DNA of 64,000 bases from assembly GCA_039654915.1 (NCBI GenBank), contig CM077594.1:100268893-100332892 (forward strand), in the 5' to 3' direction. Shown here piece by piece: positions 19,929-31,000 of the stretch (position 1 is the first letter of the stretch; the number at the start of each line of letters is the position of its first letter). The notes beneath the pieces were generated by a model, which ran no database searches, had not been told where the DNA came from, and worked only from the letters and a program-made list of their open reading frames with translations. The position numbers and the translations under genes were made by a program. Source of the stretch: Aquilaria yunnanensis. Taxonomy: Eukaryota > Streptophyta > Magnoliopsida > Malvales > Thymelaeaceae.

Positions 19929-21049
19929 CACTACTAGAAAAAGGACAATTTTTGACTAAATTTTTTTATGGTTAGCCATCGGAAAATGCATTTTCTAGCT
20001 GATAATTGTCGAAAACACATTCATTGGGTTCTAACACATCAAAATTAGGTTCCCAATAGTGTCATTAGAAAATCTAACGGGTGGTGCCTGTCGAAATTTA
20101 AAAAAAAAAAAAAATTTGTCTGAAGTTGCAAATAGTAGTTACTTGAATGCCCTTATTCAAAGATTTGTCTTTAGTTTTTCAAGATGCCAGAAGTTTTGGA
20201 CTCAAACAGCCATTTTTCAGCTCTTGTTTTCTTCATAGAATTAACTACACACATATCCTCTAGCTCCTAGAAATGTATAGTTTGGTCCCAAGGTCTTTAT
20301 GAGTTACACTTAAACCACCTCCAGGCATAAATTTGTAAGAAAGATATGAAGGAAGAAAAAGAAAAATAATGAAAGGAAGTAGAAAATGATGAGAAAGAGG
20401 AGGGAAGAAGAAGAAGAAGACGAAGAAGAAGAAGAAGAAAAAGAGAAAGAAGAGGGATTAAAGGAAGAAAAGGAAGAAGGTAATGATGAGGAAGAGATGA
20501 AGAGAGGATGAAGAGGAGGAGGAAGAAAAAGAGAAGGAAGGAGGAGGAGAAAATTTTGAGAGAAAGAGAAGGAAGATGGGAGAGAAAAAAAAAATGAGGT
20601 ATTGATAGAAGAGGATGATTTTATAATGGTGGAAGAGGAGAGAAAAAATTAAATTTAAAATGAAAAATTGAAATTTTTACCGGGGGAATTTGGAGGAAAT
20701 TTTTTCAATTTCCAATAGCTTGTATTGAGTGTAAGAAATTTTAAACTTAGAAAATTTTATTTTGACGGCCAATTTTAACTGAAAATTTCTTTAGCTAATG
20801 GAAATGTGGTTAGAAAAATTTTTAATGACTAGCCATTGGAATTTTTGACAGATAGCTGTTGGAAAATGTCCGTCGAAAAAATAAATTTGATAATTTTCAT
20901 TTTTGAGGACAAATTTGGATGGAGAGAAGTTCATTGGAGCCATCGAAAAATTTCACAAGACAGTTTCCGATTGCTATCCGTTGGAAATGTTTTACGGCGG
21001 TAAGCCATTGGAAAAATACATGTTTGGAATTGACATAGTTTTAGTAGTG
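19929..21049. mobile_element. Non-autonomous CACTA element, 1.1 kb
   Basis: It begins CACTACTAGAAAAAGGAC and ends in TTTTAGTAGTG, the inverse of CACTACTAAAA. A 3-bp AAA duplication lies on both sides (19926-19928, 21050-21052). The ends carry imperfect repeats of the type GCCATTGGAAAAT / GTCGAAAA. The middle (20340-20600) is a GAAGAA/GGAGGA-rich purine tract. No coding region is seen. Confidence 0.8.
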
Positions 21050-21119
21050 AAATGTAAGCAGAAATTTTGAGTATTTTACCCCTATTTTTCTTTTCAATAT
21101 TTGAAGCCCCAGTCACTGT

Positions 21120-22250
21120 TATAAGACAACTTGAGATGTGGTGCCAATTCTTTAGGGAGGGGTGATGGGGTGGTTAGAAAGTTAGCATGGGTAAGGTGCT
21201 TGGACAAGAATAAGTGGGATCGAGGGTTGAGTGTGGGAGTTTGCTACCAAAAAACTTGGCTTTGTTAGGTAGATGGTGGTGGAGGTTTAAAAAAGAAAAG
21301 GGAGTGTTGTGGGTAAGAGTGATTACGAGTTTGTTTGGCGAAGATGGGGGTTTGGAAGGAAGTCTTGGAAAGGGAGAAAGCGGCGGGCTGTGGAGGGGTA
21401 TGTATTAATGATATCCGGGTTTGATATTGAGGACGAGGGTATTCAATTCATAGATTCCTTTAGAATAAGGGTGGAGAACGGGGAAAATGTTAAATTTTGG
21501 AGTGACATTTGGGCGGGTAACTGTAAGCTTGGGTTGAGGTTTCCTAGGTTGTTAGGATTAGAAGAGGGCAAAATGTGCCGGACAAAGGATAGAGGGGCTT
21601 GTATGAATGGGGAGTGGTGTTGGAGTTGGAGACATCGGAGGGAAGTGAGAGGTAGAGAGTTTGGCGAATTGGAAGAATTAATTCAATTAATTGAGAACTT
21701 TTCTGAGTGATGGGGGACCAAAAGATGATTGATATTGGAGTTTTTGGTCAAGGTGATGACTTCACGGTGAAGAGGCTGGCAATTTTAATTGATGCTGCAT
21801 GCCCATCTTCGTGTGGAGGCCGATGAACAAACTCTTGGATGGCAACACTTGGATTCCTTAAAAAAATTAATGTGTTCGTGTGGAGGGCACATCAAGATCG
21901 GCTCCCTACAAGGTGGAATTTTGCTGCTCGAAGATTACAACTGAATTCTACAATGTATTAATTGTTTGCAGCGGAGCAATGAAGAAAGCCAACCATGTTT
22001 TGCTCAGGTGTCCATTTGCTGCAGCGGTGCGGGGTTTGGTTTGCAGATTGTGGCTGCAGGTACGTACGAAATTCTCAGGAATCGAATTTTCAGATGCAAT
22101 CACGGAGCTGGCTCCAAACCTGATGCTAAACAAAGAGCAAATGAAGGTCTGTGGCAATGAAGATAACAGCTAGGACTTTGTGGGGAAACAGAAACGACAT
22201 TGTATTCCGGACAAGGAAAAGGGAGAAGATCAATTATGTGGGGGGTTTAA
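21120..22250 (+). pseudogene. L1-type LINE remnant (end of RT and zf-RVT region)
   Basis: In shifting frames one reads GSLLPKNLALLGRWWWRFKK (near 21235-21295), RIRVENGENVKFWSDIWAG (near 21463-21520), then near 21860-22000 a NVFVWRAHQDRLPTRWNFAA-type segment and CPFAAAVRGL. These are the conserved end of plant LINE reverse transcriptases and the zinc-binding RVT domain. At least three frame changes and several stops show it is dead. It lies between the small CACTA element and the bHLH gene remnant and may account for the loss of that gene's 3' half. Confidence 0.75.
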
Positions 22251-22339
22251 AGGTATTATATTATCTTTTTTTGTGGTTTTATAACAGGTGTTCCAAATTG
22301 GAATTGAGTTGGGTTGAATGAAGGCTGTTAAAAATAGCT

Positions 22340-22510
22340 AATATATATATATATATTGTTTCATATTGTTACAATACTAAAATACCGATATTTTTCAACT
22401 ATTTATTTACCAGCGGCTAAACAATTGTAATTATTAACGCGTAGAACCGTTGGTAATGGAATATAAAATTTAGCAATGCATGGTACCGTTGATAATGGAA
22501 GTTATTAATT
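22340..22510. repeat. CACTA-type subterminal repeat fragment
   Basis: Copies of ACCGTTGGTAATGGA and TACCGTTGATAATGG, preceded by an (AT)n run, resemble the subterminal repeats at 40142-40530 and 53090-53299. No complete end is seen. Confidence 0.45.
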
Positions 22511-22607
22511 GCTAGAGGATTGACATTTTTGTATTGGTAGATTTCCCACAGAAAAAGCTAGCACATGGAAATGCGGACAGATTTGGTTGATTAATAGTAA
22601 TACATAC

Positions 22608-22821
22608 CTCAGTGCCCAAGCCATTGAGGCAGGTAAAAGCATCACCACCTGGAGTTTTGGCAGCTTGTCTGCTTTCCGGAGAAGCAAATGAAATGCAATT
22701 GGAATTTCCCCACGATAATTCCATTCCAAAACCAGTAGCCGCTGCTACAGAATTCTGGTGGTAGGAGCGTCCACCATTAATTACCAGCTCTTCGTTTCCT
22801 TCAGATATTGGTAATAAAACA
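22608..22821 (-). pseudogene. Internal exon of a bHLH128/130-like transcription factor gene
   Basis: The frame reads LLPISEGNEELVINGGRSYH and then GFGMELSWGNSNCISFASPE, with DAFTCLNGLGTE at its end, followed by a GTATGT donor. This matches the region before the DNA-binding domain in plant bHLH122/128/130-type proteins (a GFGM-SW-N block and an FTCLN-LET block). Exons for the basic helix-loop-helix itself are not found downstream; that space is occupied by transposon sequence. The acceptor near 22822-22824 is approximate. Confidence 0.7.
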
Positions 22822-23724
22822 CTTATTTTTTTAAGTTGATTCTAAACAAAAATTAAAAGTAACTTCTTTTTTTATATCCCATGGTGAATTTGTTTAGTTT
22901 TCAGTACATATATAATAATAATATATAAAAAAAATAAAATCAAAATATCCCAAATTAAGAATGCTTTGTGGCTAGAGATGCTACTTCATGTATCAACAAA
23001 ATTTAAAAAAAAAAGCCATTTTTTATTTTTACAAAATTTAATGACAGGTTTTTTTTTTCCTAAGTGAGTAGGGCATTAAAATTATTGTTCCAAGAAATGA
23101 AAATTGCATCAAACTCGACTATGAATCATGTAGTTTAGCCCTCTCCTTCAATTAACAGCCTGACGATTAAGACTTATGTTTATTATCATAAAGTCCAAGA
23201 TTCAATTTCTTACTTTCTCATGGCCTTCTTTTCATGTGCCCAAAAAAAAAAAAAAAAATTGGCGAGATATCGAGATAAATGTTTGGCTCAATTATTTACG
23301 TCGAAAATGTTTGACTCAATTATTTACATGAATAAAGTTTGACTCAATTATTTTAAAATAGCTCGAGAAAGAGAAATGATTTTTCACTTCTCTTTTTTTA
23401 TGGTAATGATTTTATACTTCTTAAAAATTATTAATGTAAACTTTACCCTCTAAAATATAATTCAACGTGATAAATTATGAATAAATTGGTTAAGTGTTAA
23501 ATCATAGCAATTGATTCAATCAATTAATTCTCTCAACTCAACTTAAAATTAGTAATCACGCAATTTAATGAGGGTAAAACAGTCTTTTGCTATTAGGGGT
23601 TTTTTTTTTTTTAAGTGCAATCGCCCAACTTGTCTCGACACCTTGGACACCGGAAAGTAGGGTAAAAGAGATTTTTTTTTTTTAATGGTGAGAGAGAAAG
23701 ATAGAGAGAGAGCGGAAGACCTAC

Positions 23725-24067
23725 CGTTGTCGGCGGTGAGCTGAGAAAAAAATCCGGCAGGCGAGCTTTGCTGGCTGAGCAAGGAGGTAGGGCCACCGTA
23801 GGTTTGCGAGGGAGCAGCTTCGGGGTCTTGTGGGCCGTTAGATGAGAAGACTTTGGTGCAGGTTGACTCGGATTTGAGGCGGCTGGACGAGTCACCTGAG
23901 TAGTAATGACCCACAAGGGTGCTGTTGAGATTTATGGTCGTCGGCGATGATCTCGAGACGGAGTCGAGGGCTGTGGTGAGGAGGGACCCGGGAGCTGAGC
24001 CGTAGCGGACTAGGCCGCCGGGCGCCAATGACTTTTGCGGGCAAGAAGAGGAAGAAGATTGGTACAT
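23725..24067 (-). pseudogene. First exon of a bHLH128/130-like transcription factor gene, truncated gene
   Basis: From the ATG at 24067 the frame reads MYQSSSSSCPQK, LVRYGSAPGSLLTTALDSV, a GHYYSGDSS segment, and ends QQSSPAGFFSQLTADNG at a GTAGGT donor. The RYGSAPGSLLT and SSPAGFxSxL blocks are signatures of this bHLH subfamily, which acts in the nucleus on E-box promoters. The DNA-binding exons are missing, so the locus can at most make a truncated protein. About 900 bp of intron separates it from the 22608-22821 exon. The reading past 23725 to 23549 is intron. Confidence 0.8.
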
Positions 24068-24092
24068 TACTTGAAGCGTTAGAAAATAATTA

Positions 24093-24126
24093 TAAGAGAG
24101 AGAGAGAGAGAGAGGGAGAGGGAGAG
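24093..24126. repeat. GA microsatellite in the 5' region of the bHLH gene
   Basis: A run of GA with a few GG interruptions lies 30-60 bp upstream of the bHLH ATG, probably in its 5' UTR. Confidence 0.85.
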
Positions 24127-24429
24127 ATGTAGGTGAAATTAAAGGGCGGGCCGGGGGAAGATAATTGCAGCCAAGTTTGTCGAGGAAATTCGATAGACAA
24201 GAGTTGTGCAGCCTTCATCACGTACGACCCCGAAACTATTATCATGCTTTAAAACTCTTCTCTTAATAAAGTTGGTTAGTTATTCAATTATTTTAAGTTC
24301 GAGTAAGTCTCTGTTTTGTCTCATCGCTACCTTTAGAACAATACACTTACCTTTTGCTATTTCAAAATTAATTTATGAATAAAATCGTGCCTGTACCGTG
24401 TCACACTACTAGAAAAACCGCATTTAGAG

Positions 24430-24850
24430 ACGGCCATTAGCGACGGCTGGCCGTCGCTAAACATGATATAGCGACGGCACATCGTCGCTAAAATGCCCGT
24501 CACTAATTCACTCACCGCTAATTTTCTAGCGACGGTTACCGTCGCTAATTAGCGACAGCTAAACGTTGCAAAACAGGCCGTCACTAATTTTCCGGTAACG
24601 GTGTCTGCCGGAGCGTTAGCGACGCATAGCCGTCGCTAGTTAGTGACGCGTAGCCGTCGCTAACTAGCGACGCATAACCGTCGCTAGTTAGTGACGCGTA
24701 GACGTTGCTAGCTAGTGACGCGTAGCCGTCGCTAACTAGTGACGCATAACCGTCGCTAGTTAGTGACGCATAACCGTCACTAGTTAGTGCCAGTTAGTGA
24801 CGCGTAGCCGTCGCTAGTTAGTGACGCTTAACCGTCACTAGTTAGTTCTA
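24430..24850. repeat. Left subterminal repeat array of the CACTA element
   Basis: About 20 units alternate AGCGACGG / CCGTCGCTA / TAGTGACGCGTAGCC and lie in both orientations, so neighbouring units can pair. A short right-hand remnant (25914-25950) lies beyond the inserted hAT-like element. Confidence 0.85.
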
Positions 24851-24866
24851 GTTAGTGACGTGTGGC

Positions 24867-25905
24867 TAGGGGTGAAAAAAGGCCGGGCTTTTTTCGGGTA
24901 GCTCAAGCTCGAGCTCGAGTTAGGGCATTTCGAGTCGAGCCTAGTCGAGCTCGAGCTGAAAAACGGGCTCGAATATTTTTAGGGCTCGAGCTTGAGCAAA
25001 TCCGGCCCCAAAAACTCGCGGGCTTATCAGGCCCCTTTTACGTTTGTTTTTTTGGGCCATCAGGCCCTAAAGGCCTAAACTCTATTCCTCTCTCTTCTGC
25101 GTTCTGCGTGTCTCTCCTTCGTTCTGCGTTCTTCGTTCTGCGTGTCCCTAAAAGCCCCCTCCTTCGTGTCTCTCCTTCGCCTCCGCCATTGCCGACGACG
25201 CCGATTCCTCCTCCCTCGACCACGGTGCCGCCACTATCAGCCACCACAACGTCGGCCACCATCGACAGCAAGAGCAGAAGATCGACGCCGCTGTCACCAT
25301 CGCTGACAACAACCCCACCCGACGAGATCGTGTTGCTGGATGATGACAATCGCCGCCGATCGTGTTGCTCGATGATGACAATCGCCGCCGATTGGTTGCT
25401 CGCACCACTGCCAACGATCCGCCGATTGATTGCTCGCACCACTACCAACGATAGCCCCACTCAAGATAGATGCTGCCGCTATCAACGCTCAAAACAGACG
25501 CCGGAGACCCAGATCTGCAACTCGTGGATGGACTAAGGTGGCTCCACTGTCGAATTGAGGGAGATGATGCCTCATTTGTGAAGTTCACAAGATTAGGGTA
25601 GAACCGCAAGCAACTATAAAGTTTGGGATAAGTTCTCCATTTTCCCTTCTCTGGTTATCAATGTAAGAAAAATTACAAATTTAGTCCCAATCTTTTATCT
25701 AAGTTGTAGATAGGGTACTAAAGATTTATGTATCATTCGAGCTTCCCGGGCTTTCGAGCCGAACTCGAGCCCACCTCGAGTCGAGCTCGAGCCTAAAAAA
25801 TTGGGCTCGAGCAATTCGAGCTCGAGCCCGAGTAGTACCGAACAGTGAAGAGGCCGAGCTCGAGCTTAGTGGGCTCGAGCTCGGCCCGGCCCATTTTCAC
25901 CCCTA
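24867..25905. mobile_element. hAT-like non-autonomous element nested in the CACTA subterminal array
   Basis: The inverted ends are TAGGGGTGAAAA at 24867 and TTTTCACCCCTA ending at 25905. A perfect 8-bp duplication CGTGTGGC lies at 24859-24866 and 25906-25913, the size expected for hAT. The inner flanks are rich in TCGAGCTCGAGC palindromes. The core (25080-25530) is GC-rich and gives long frames on both strands (24862-25536 +, 25038-25460 -) with Pro/Ser/Thr-rich low complexity. I see no transposase and do not call a gene. Confidence 0.85.
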
Positions 25906-25913
25906 CGTGTGGC

Positions 25914-28100
25914 CTTCGCTAGTTAGTGACGCGTAGCCGTCGCTAATAACTAGAAAAAATTTTAAAATTGTAGAGACCGCTAGTTCCATTATATGCATCC
26001 ATACGAATTCAGCTATATCATGGTCAACATTTTCATCAGCAAACCTCCACTATACGTGTCTATTCCATACAACCCAAACACAAAACTAGGTAACATTAAT
26101 CCAAAGTTATGTTATACACTCCCAATAGTCATAAACATAACAATTGATATTTAGAATACATACAATGTCACAATGTATTTTGGCTAATTTACAACCTTAA
26201 TAATTATAGTGCCATAAAATAGGCCCAGTTAATGGAATAAAAAAGACATGTGAGACAGATTAAGTTACACAGAAGCACAAGAAAAGTGAAACTATTTCTT
26301 ATGTGCTAGGAGTGAGGAAGGTGCTTTTCTAATATGCGGATCTTTTCTTCTTTCTTTCTCAGCAGGAGTCGAGAATTTGCAGTAGAAGGATCATTGTTGC
26401 CACTTCCATTGGAAAATAAGACTTCTGCACAGATAAAGCACCTTCATCTACTTCAGTCAAATGCCTAGCAGAAAGTGAAAGAATAGTATGACGTTGCAAG
26501 AATCATAGTTTAGAATAAAATCATGACATGGACCCCTATGTTTGGAGGGAAGTCAACTTTGGGTCTTTCAAAATTTTAAAAAAGAAAACAGAAAACACAG
26601 CAGCATTTTCCAGGATTGAGAAAAAAAATAACTGAAGCTTACTCATATTTGAATTCCCAAATGGCCAAGTAATTCGACTAACTAATCTCAAAATATCCTT
26701 CCAGTATCAACACTGACAACAAGCAGCTCTATAGCTTCCGAAGTATATTCATAGCTAAATTAGCTCAATATATAGCTTTCTAACCCATATTTGTGTCATA
26801 ACCTGTGCAACTACCATTGCTAGTTATTGTAATAAGTAGACCAACTGGTATATCCAAAAACCTGAAAATAAAAATTCCAGTTGCTTTCCCCCTTTTCAGC
26901 TTTCTTTCTGCTGATTGAATTACAGATAAAATATCAAGTCCTATGATAAGTGATTGATTTTAGCCCATACAAACATTTTGCAATGCCACTTAACGGTTAT
27001 ATTTCATTTTTTTTTCTTTTTTTCAGTTCAGAAGCCATAAACATATTCCATAACTGTCAATTGCTTAATCTGATATGGAAGAGACTAGTGAAGAAAGTAG
27101 ACCTTTGTTATAGCTTCTTGAATGAATTTCTCAACCTGTAAGAAAAAATTTCTATAGTGTAAGATGAGTGAGATCTATAAAGCTGAACATGGAATAAAAC
27201 CCACTTGAGAAATGGACCTTCTATTGATTGGACTGCAAATAATAACTTCAAGAAAAAAAGACAGGCACATAAAGGCACATTCTTTCAATCTGGGCTCCTG
27301 AAAAGGCAATTATATATTTTCACACATGTAACCCATCTTTTAGCAGGCATCCCCAGAAACAGAATACAAACTTACAAGTTGAACTTTAAAAAGAGTTCGG
27401 AAGCAGTAGAGGAAAATTTCAGTTGCTTTTACAGGGAAAATGAAGGAAAAAATCCTAGGAATCAATAAGCAGTATGAATACTATTGAAAAGAAATACCAT
27501 AAGATAATTCATTGGAATCTTATATAAGCAATGAATTACCATCTTGCACTAGTACTCTATTTACGCAGACACAAGTCTGCCCAGTTCATCCTAGACCTAA
27601 GATTAAATTTAAACATTCACTTAGGTCTTGATATAACTCTTAGTGAGCACGAGCTAACTATGTCCAGAATTTGGCATTTTGGTCTGCTAAGTGCAGTCCA
27701 ACACATTTAGTTAACAGATGTACTAGATAAATCACCAAGTTAAGAGTAACAGACTAGAATTATCACCAAGATTAGTTGCAAAAACACAACTATTGCATAC
27801 ACACTAAAGGCATCCATGAGAAACTAACTTGTACTACCTTTATGGTAAAATAAGGCACCAGCATTATGGCGCAAACTAAACATGTCCAAGGTAGTCTTTA
27901 GGTCACAGAAATGAACTTGCAATAATATGCATTAGATTTCAATGCCTTTCCAGCAAGGCATCACTTCCGCTTTAGCAATAAATCAGAAACCAAAAATGTC
28001 CAAGGAACTATTCACCCATTTGATGAAGAAAATACATACGCATATGCCAATGTACCAGACCATATTAATTCCACAAAAATCAAAAGGATGGGAAATCACA
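25914..28100. other. CACTA interior, probable captured introns and flanking DNA
   Basis: AT-rich, without an ORF I recognise. A stretch at about 26290-26470 on the minus strand can be read for some 40 codons (an SRLLLRKKEEKIRILEKHL phrase) and could be another captured exon. I cannot assign it. Confidence 0.4.
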
Positions 28101-28113
28101 GGAATTAGATTAC

Positions 28114-28845
28114 CTCCTCTGGGAAATAGATCCCATTTGACTTTTTCATCAATTCAGCCCTGAAAACACAAATATTCAGAAGATAACAAGATATATCAGC
28201 TGCAATGGCATAGAATGAAAGCTTCATTAATTGCAAAAAACTACTGTTCGATACTACAAACTCACATGTCTCCACCTTCACAGTATCCGGTGATAATACA
28301 AACGTAGCAGCCCTAGAATAGACAGATGGCCATCACTTGTCATTTGAACAACTTAAGAAGAAAAAAAAAACAGATGCTACTTCCGGAAGAAGCTCGAATT
28401 AGTTGCTAATTCTTACTTTCTCAACCCAAGCTTCCTTGAATTCAACAATGTAAGGATGCTTAATTCGCGCAATAAGAGCCATCTATACCATTTAACAGAA
28501 AGCAAATTCCACAAATAAGTTAAAAAAAAAAACAAATCCTAGTCTATCCAAAACATAATCAAATTAATCAAACCGACGCCGAAACTTACCTCTTGATGTG
28601 CAGATCTTCTACAGCGCTCCGTCTGCCTCGCCAATCTGATCTTCTTCAACACGTACCTATAAATCACATAGAACCAAGTCAAATAACCAAATCAAGAAAT
28701 ACTTGAAAGAAAATGTAGCGGCGAGAGAGGGCGTAAGGGAGCAGTACTTTCTCTTTTCAGCTTTGTGGTGGACCAGAATGGCGGCGCCGAAAGCACCGCG
28801 GCCGATCTGCTCCATGATCTCGTACTGATCCATTCTGGACTCCAT
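28114..28845 (-). pseudogene. Captured 5' half of a NIMA-related (NEK) Ser/Thr kinase gene, five exons
   Basis: Exons: 28845-28748, 28656-28590, 28482-28417, 28312-28266 and 28159-28114, all with GT/AG borders and joining in frame. They encode MESRMDQYEIMEQIGRGAFG with the glycine-rich ATP loop, YVLKKIRLARQTERCRRSAH with the ATP-binding Lys, MALIARIKHPYIVEFKEAW, GCYVCIITGYCEGGDM (hinge), and AELMKKSNGIYFPEE. This is the start of plant NEK kinases, which act on microtubule and growth control. The exons with the catalytic HRD and DFG motifs are absent, so no active kinase can be made. A 5' UTR intron with donor CAG/GTAAATT (28878) indicates genomic capture with promoter-proximal DNA. Splice sites are intact, so capture looks fairly recent. 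Confidence 0.87.
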
Positions 28846-28877
28846 TTGACCCTTCGAATCAAATTGAAAACAATTTA

Positions 28878-29200
28878 CCTGAGTCAGGAGAACATCGGCG
28901 CGCCTTTCAACGGGTGGGGAGGACCGATTACCTTCGATTCGGGCCGACGCAGTAGACGATTAGCAGTGGAGGAAACTATCGATTCCCTGCGGGAGGGGAG
29001 GCTGAACGACTGGGCATTTTCGGCCAAATGGCTGCCGATTTAGGCAGGGGAAAGGAGGCAGAGAAGATTGGAGCAGGCGAGCCTCAGTTTGAAATTGAGA
29101 GATCACTGAAGAAGTCAGTGCAAAGAGACCATCAGACAGGGAGGACGCGAAGACTGAAAAGAGAGGTGAAGGAAATATAATGAGCTAAGCGATGGCTGAC
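28878..29200 (-). other. Captured 5' UTR and promoter-proximal region of the NEK gene
   Basis: The GC-rich block upstream of the kinase ATG, including a splice donor after CTGACTCAG, is likely the first non-coding exon. The plus-strand frame at 28765-29043 overlaps it and is a shadow. Confidence 0.5.
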
Positions 29201-29581
29201 TGTCGCTTACAAGTAGCGACTACTCGCCCTCGCTACTTGTGTTAATATCACCCCAGCAGGCTAATTATAAAATAGTAATAAATTAGTAATAAATGATCAA
29301 GCCTCATGTGATAATAAATTAATGGTCTATTAATTTAATTTTTATTAAATAGATTATTTACTAATTACTAAAAAAATGTTTAGAGATTTGTATGCTACAT
29401 TAATTAAATTAAAAATTATAATTATACAATTAAATAAGTGACATATAAAATGATAACTGGTTTTATTGAATTAGATTTAACATAAACAATAAGTAAAATA
29501 AAATGTGAAAAATTGGAAGTCACATTATAAAGATTAAGTAATTGAAAAGTGACAAATTAGCAACAATAATGACTAACACAT

Positions 29582-30717
29582 ATATCAACTGAAATAATTT
29601 ATGTTGTGTGAGAATTTAAGACGTCACACAATTTTCAGCTATAATATTTTCATTTTTCTGGTAGTGTATTCAAAAGTAATTATTTATGTTCAATCACATA
29701 ACAATTTATCACAAAAAATGACAGGCACATGAGAACCCAAACTTTTATTTTTTTATTTTTATTAGTTTAGCGACGTGTAACCGTCACTAAGTTAGCGACG
29801 GCAAGACGTTACTAAGTTTAGTGACGCATAACCGTCACTAAATTAGCGACGGTAATACGTCACTAAAATTAGTGACGCATAACCGTCACTAAGTTAGCGA
29901 CGGTAACCCGTCACTAATATTAGCGACGCATACACGTCACTAAATTAGCGACTATAAGGCGTCACTAAAATTTAGTGACGCATAAACGTCACTAAATTAG
30001 CGACGGCAAACCGTCACTAATTTTAGCGACGCATAACCGTCACTAAGTAGCGACGGCAAACCGTCACTAATATTAGCGACGGTAACCCGTCACTAATATT
30101 GGCGACGAATAACCGTCACTAAATTAGCGACGTTAAGGCGTCACTAAAATTTAGTGACGCATAACCGTCACTAAATTAGAGATTTTAACTGTCACTTATT
30201 TAGCGAAGATAGCCAAACACAAACTTTAGAAATGTTTAACAGTCAGTAAATTTTTAATGGTAAATTATCACATAAAGCCCGGTGAAAGTTTTGCGACGGA
30301 TATATTCGTTGTGTATTAATATTTTTGTTTTATTATTCTGTTTATTTAAACAAGATTATTTGTTGTAATGCTAAAGATACAGCAGTTTGTTTGATAGAAG
30401 GATCTCAATAACGTAAATAAAATTCGTATAATCTTAATAAAAATTGTTTCGTGAGGAAAAAAAAATCTACAATCTAAATACATTTGTATTATATCAACTG
30501 AAATAATTTATGTTGTGTGAGAATTTAAGACGTCACACAATTTTCAGCTATAATATTTTCATTTTTCTGGTAGTGTATTCAAAAGTAATTATTTATGTTC
30601 AATCACATAACAATTTATCACAAAAAATGACAGGCACATGAGAACCCAAACTTTTATTTTTTTATTTTTATTAGTTTAGCGACGTGTAACCGTCACTAAG
30701 TTAGCGACGGCAAGACG
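29582..30717. repeat. 909-bp offset direct duplication inside the CACTA right arm
   Basis: 29582-29808 and 30491-30717 are nearly identical, from ATATCAACTGAAATAATTT through the first subterminal repeats. Both contain TTTTTCTGGTAGTG, which inverted is CACTACCAGAAAAA, itself a CACTA-type end. The arm may have grown by duplication or by internal insertion. Confidence 0.8.
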
Positions 30718-31000
30718 TCGCTAACTTTAGCGACGTGTAACCGTCTTGCCGTCGCTAAGTTTAGCGACATGTAACCGTCACTAAGTTAGCGACGGCAAGA
30801 CGTCGCTAAGTTTAGCGACGTGTAACCGTCACTAGTTAGCGACGGCTTACCGTCGCTAAGTTTAGCGACGTGTAACCGTCACTAATTAGCCGTCGCTAAA
30901 ATTTAGCGACTAACAGCCGTCGCTAAATTCTCACCGGAATATTACCGACTATTAACCGTCGCTAATTAAACCGTCGCTAAATTCGATTTTTCTTGTAGTG

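Larger units (their letters stand above)
24404..31000. mobile_element. CACTA transposon with captured NEK kinase gene fragment (6.6 kb)
   Basis: Ends are CACTACTAGAAAAACCG and, inverted at the right, CACTACAAGAAAAATCG, followed on both sides by ATTTAG-GACGG. A perfect TCA duplication flanks it (24401-24403, 31001-31003). Both ends carry dense subterminal repeats built from TTAGTGACG, AGCCGTCGCTA and AACCGTCACTA (24430-24850 and 29770-30190, plus 30670-30985), typical of transposase-binding regions. No transposase gene is present. The middle holds exons and introns of a plant kinase gene, so this is a gene-carrying, non-autonomous element. Confidence 0.9.

Noticed and set aside
24862..25536. 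224-residue frame on the + strand
   Set aside because: Starts outside the hAT-like element and runs through GC-rich low-complexity DNA; open frames exist on the other strand over the same stretch; no transposase motif.
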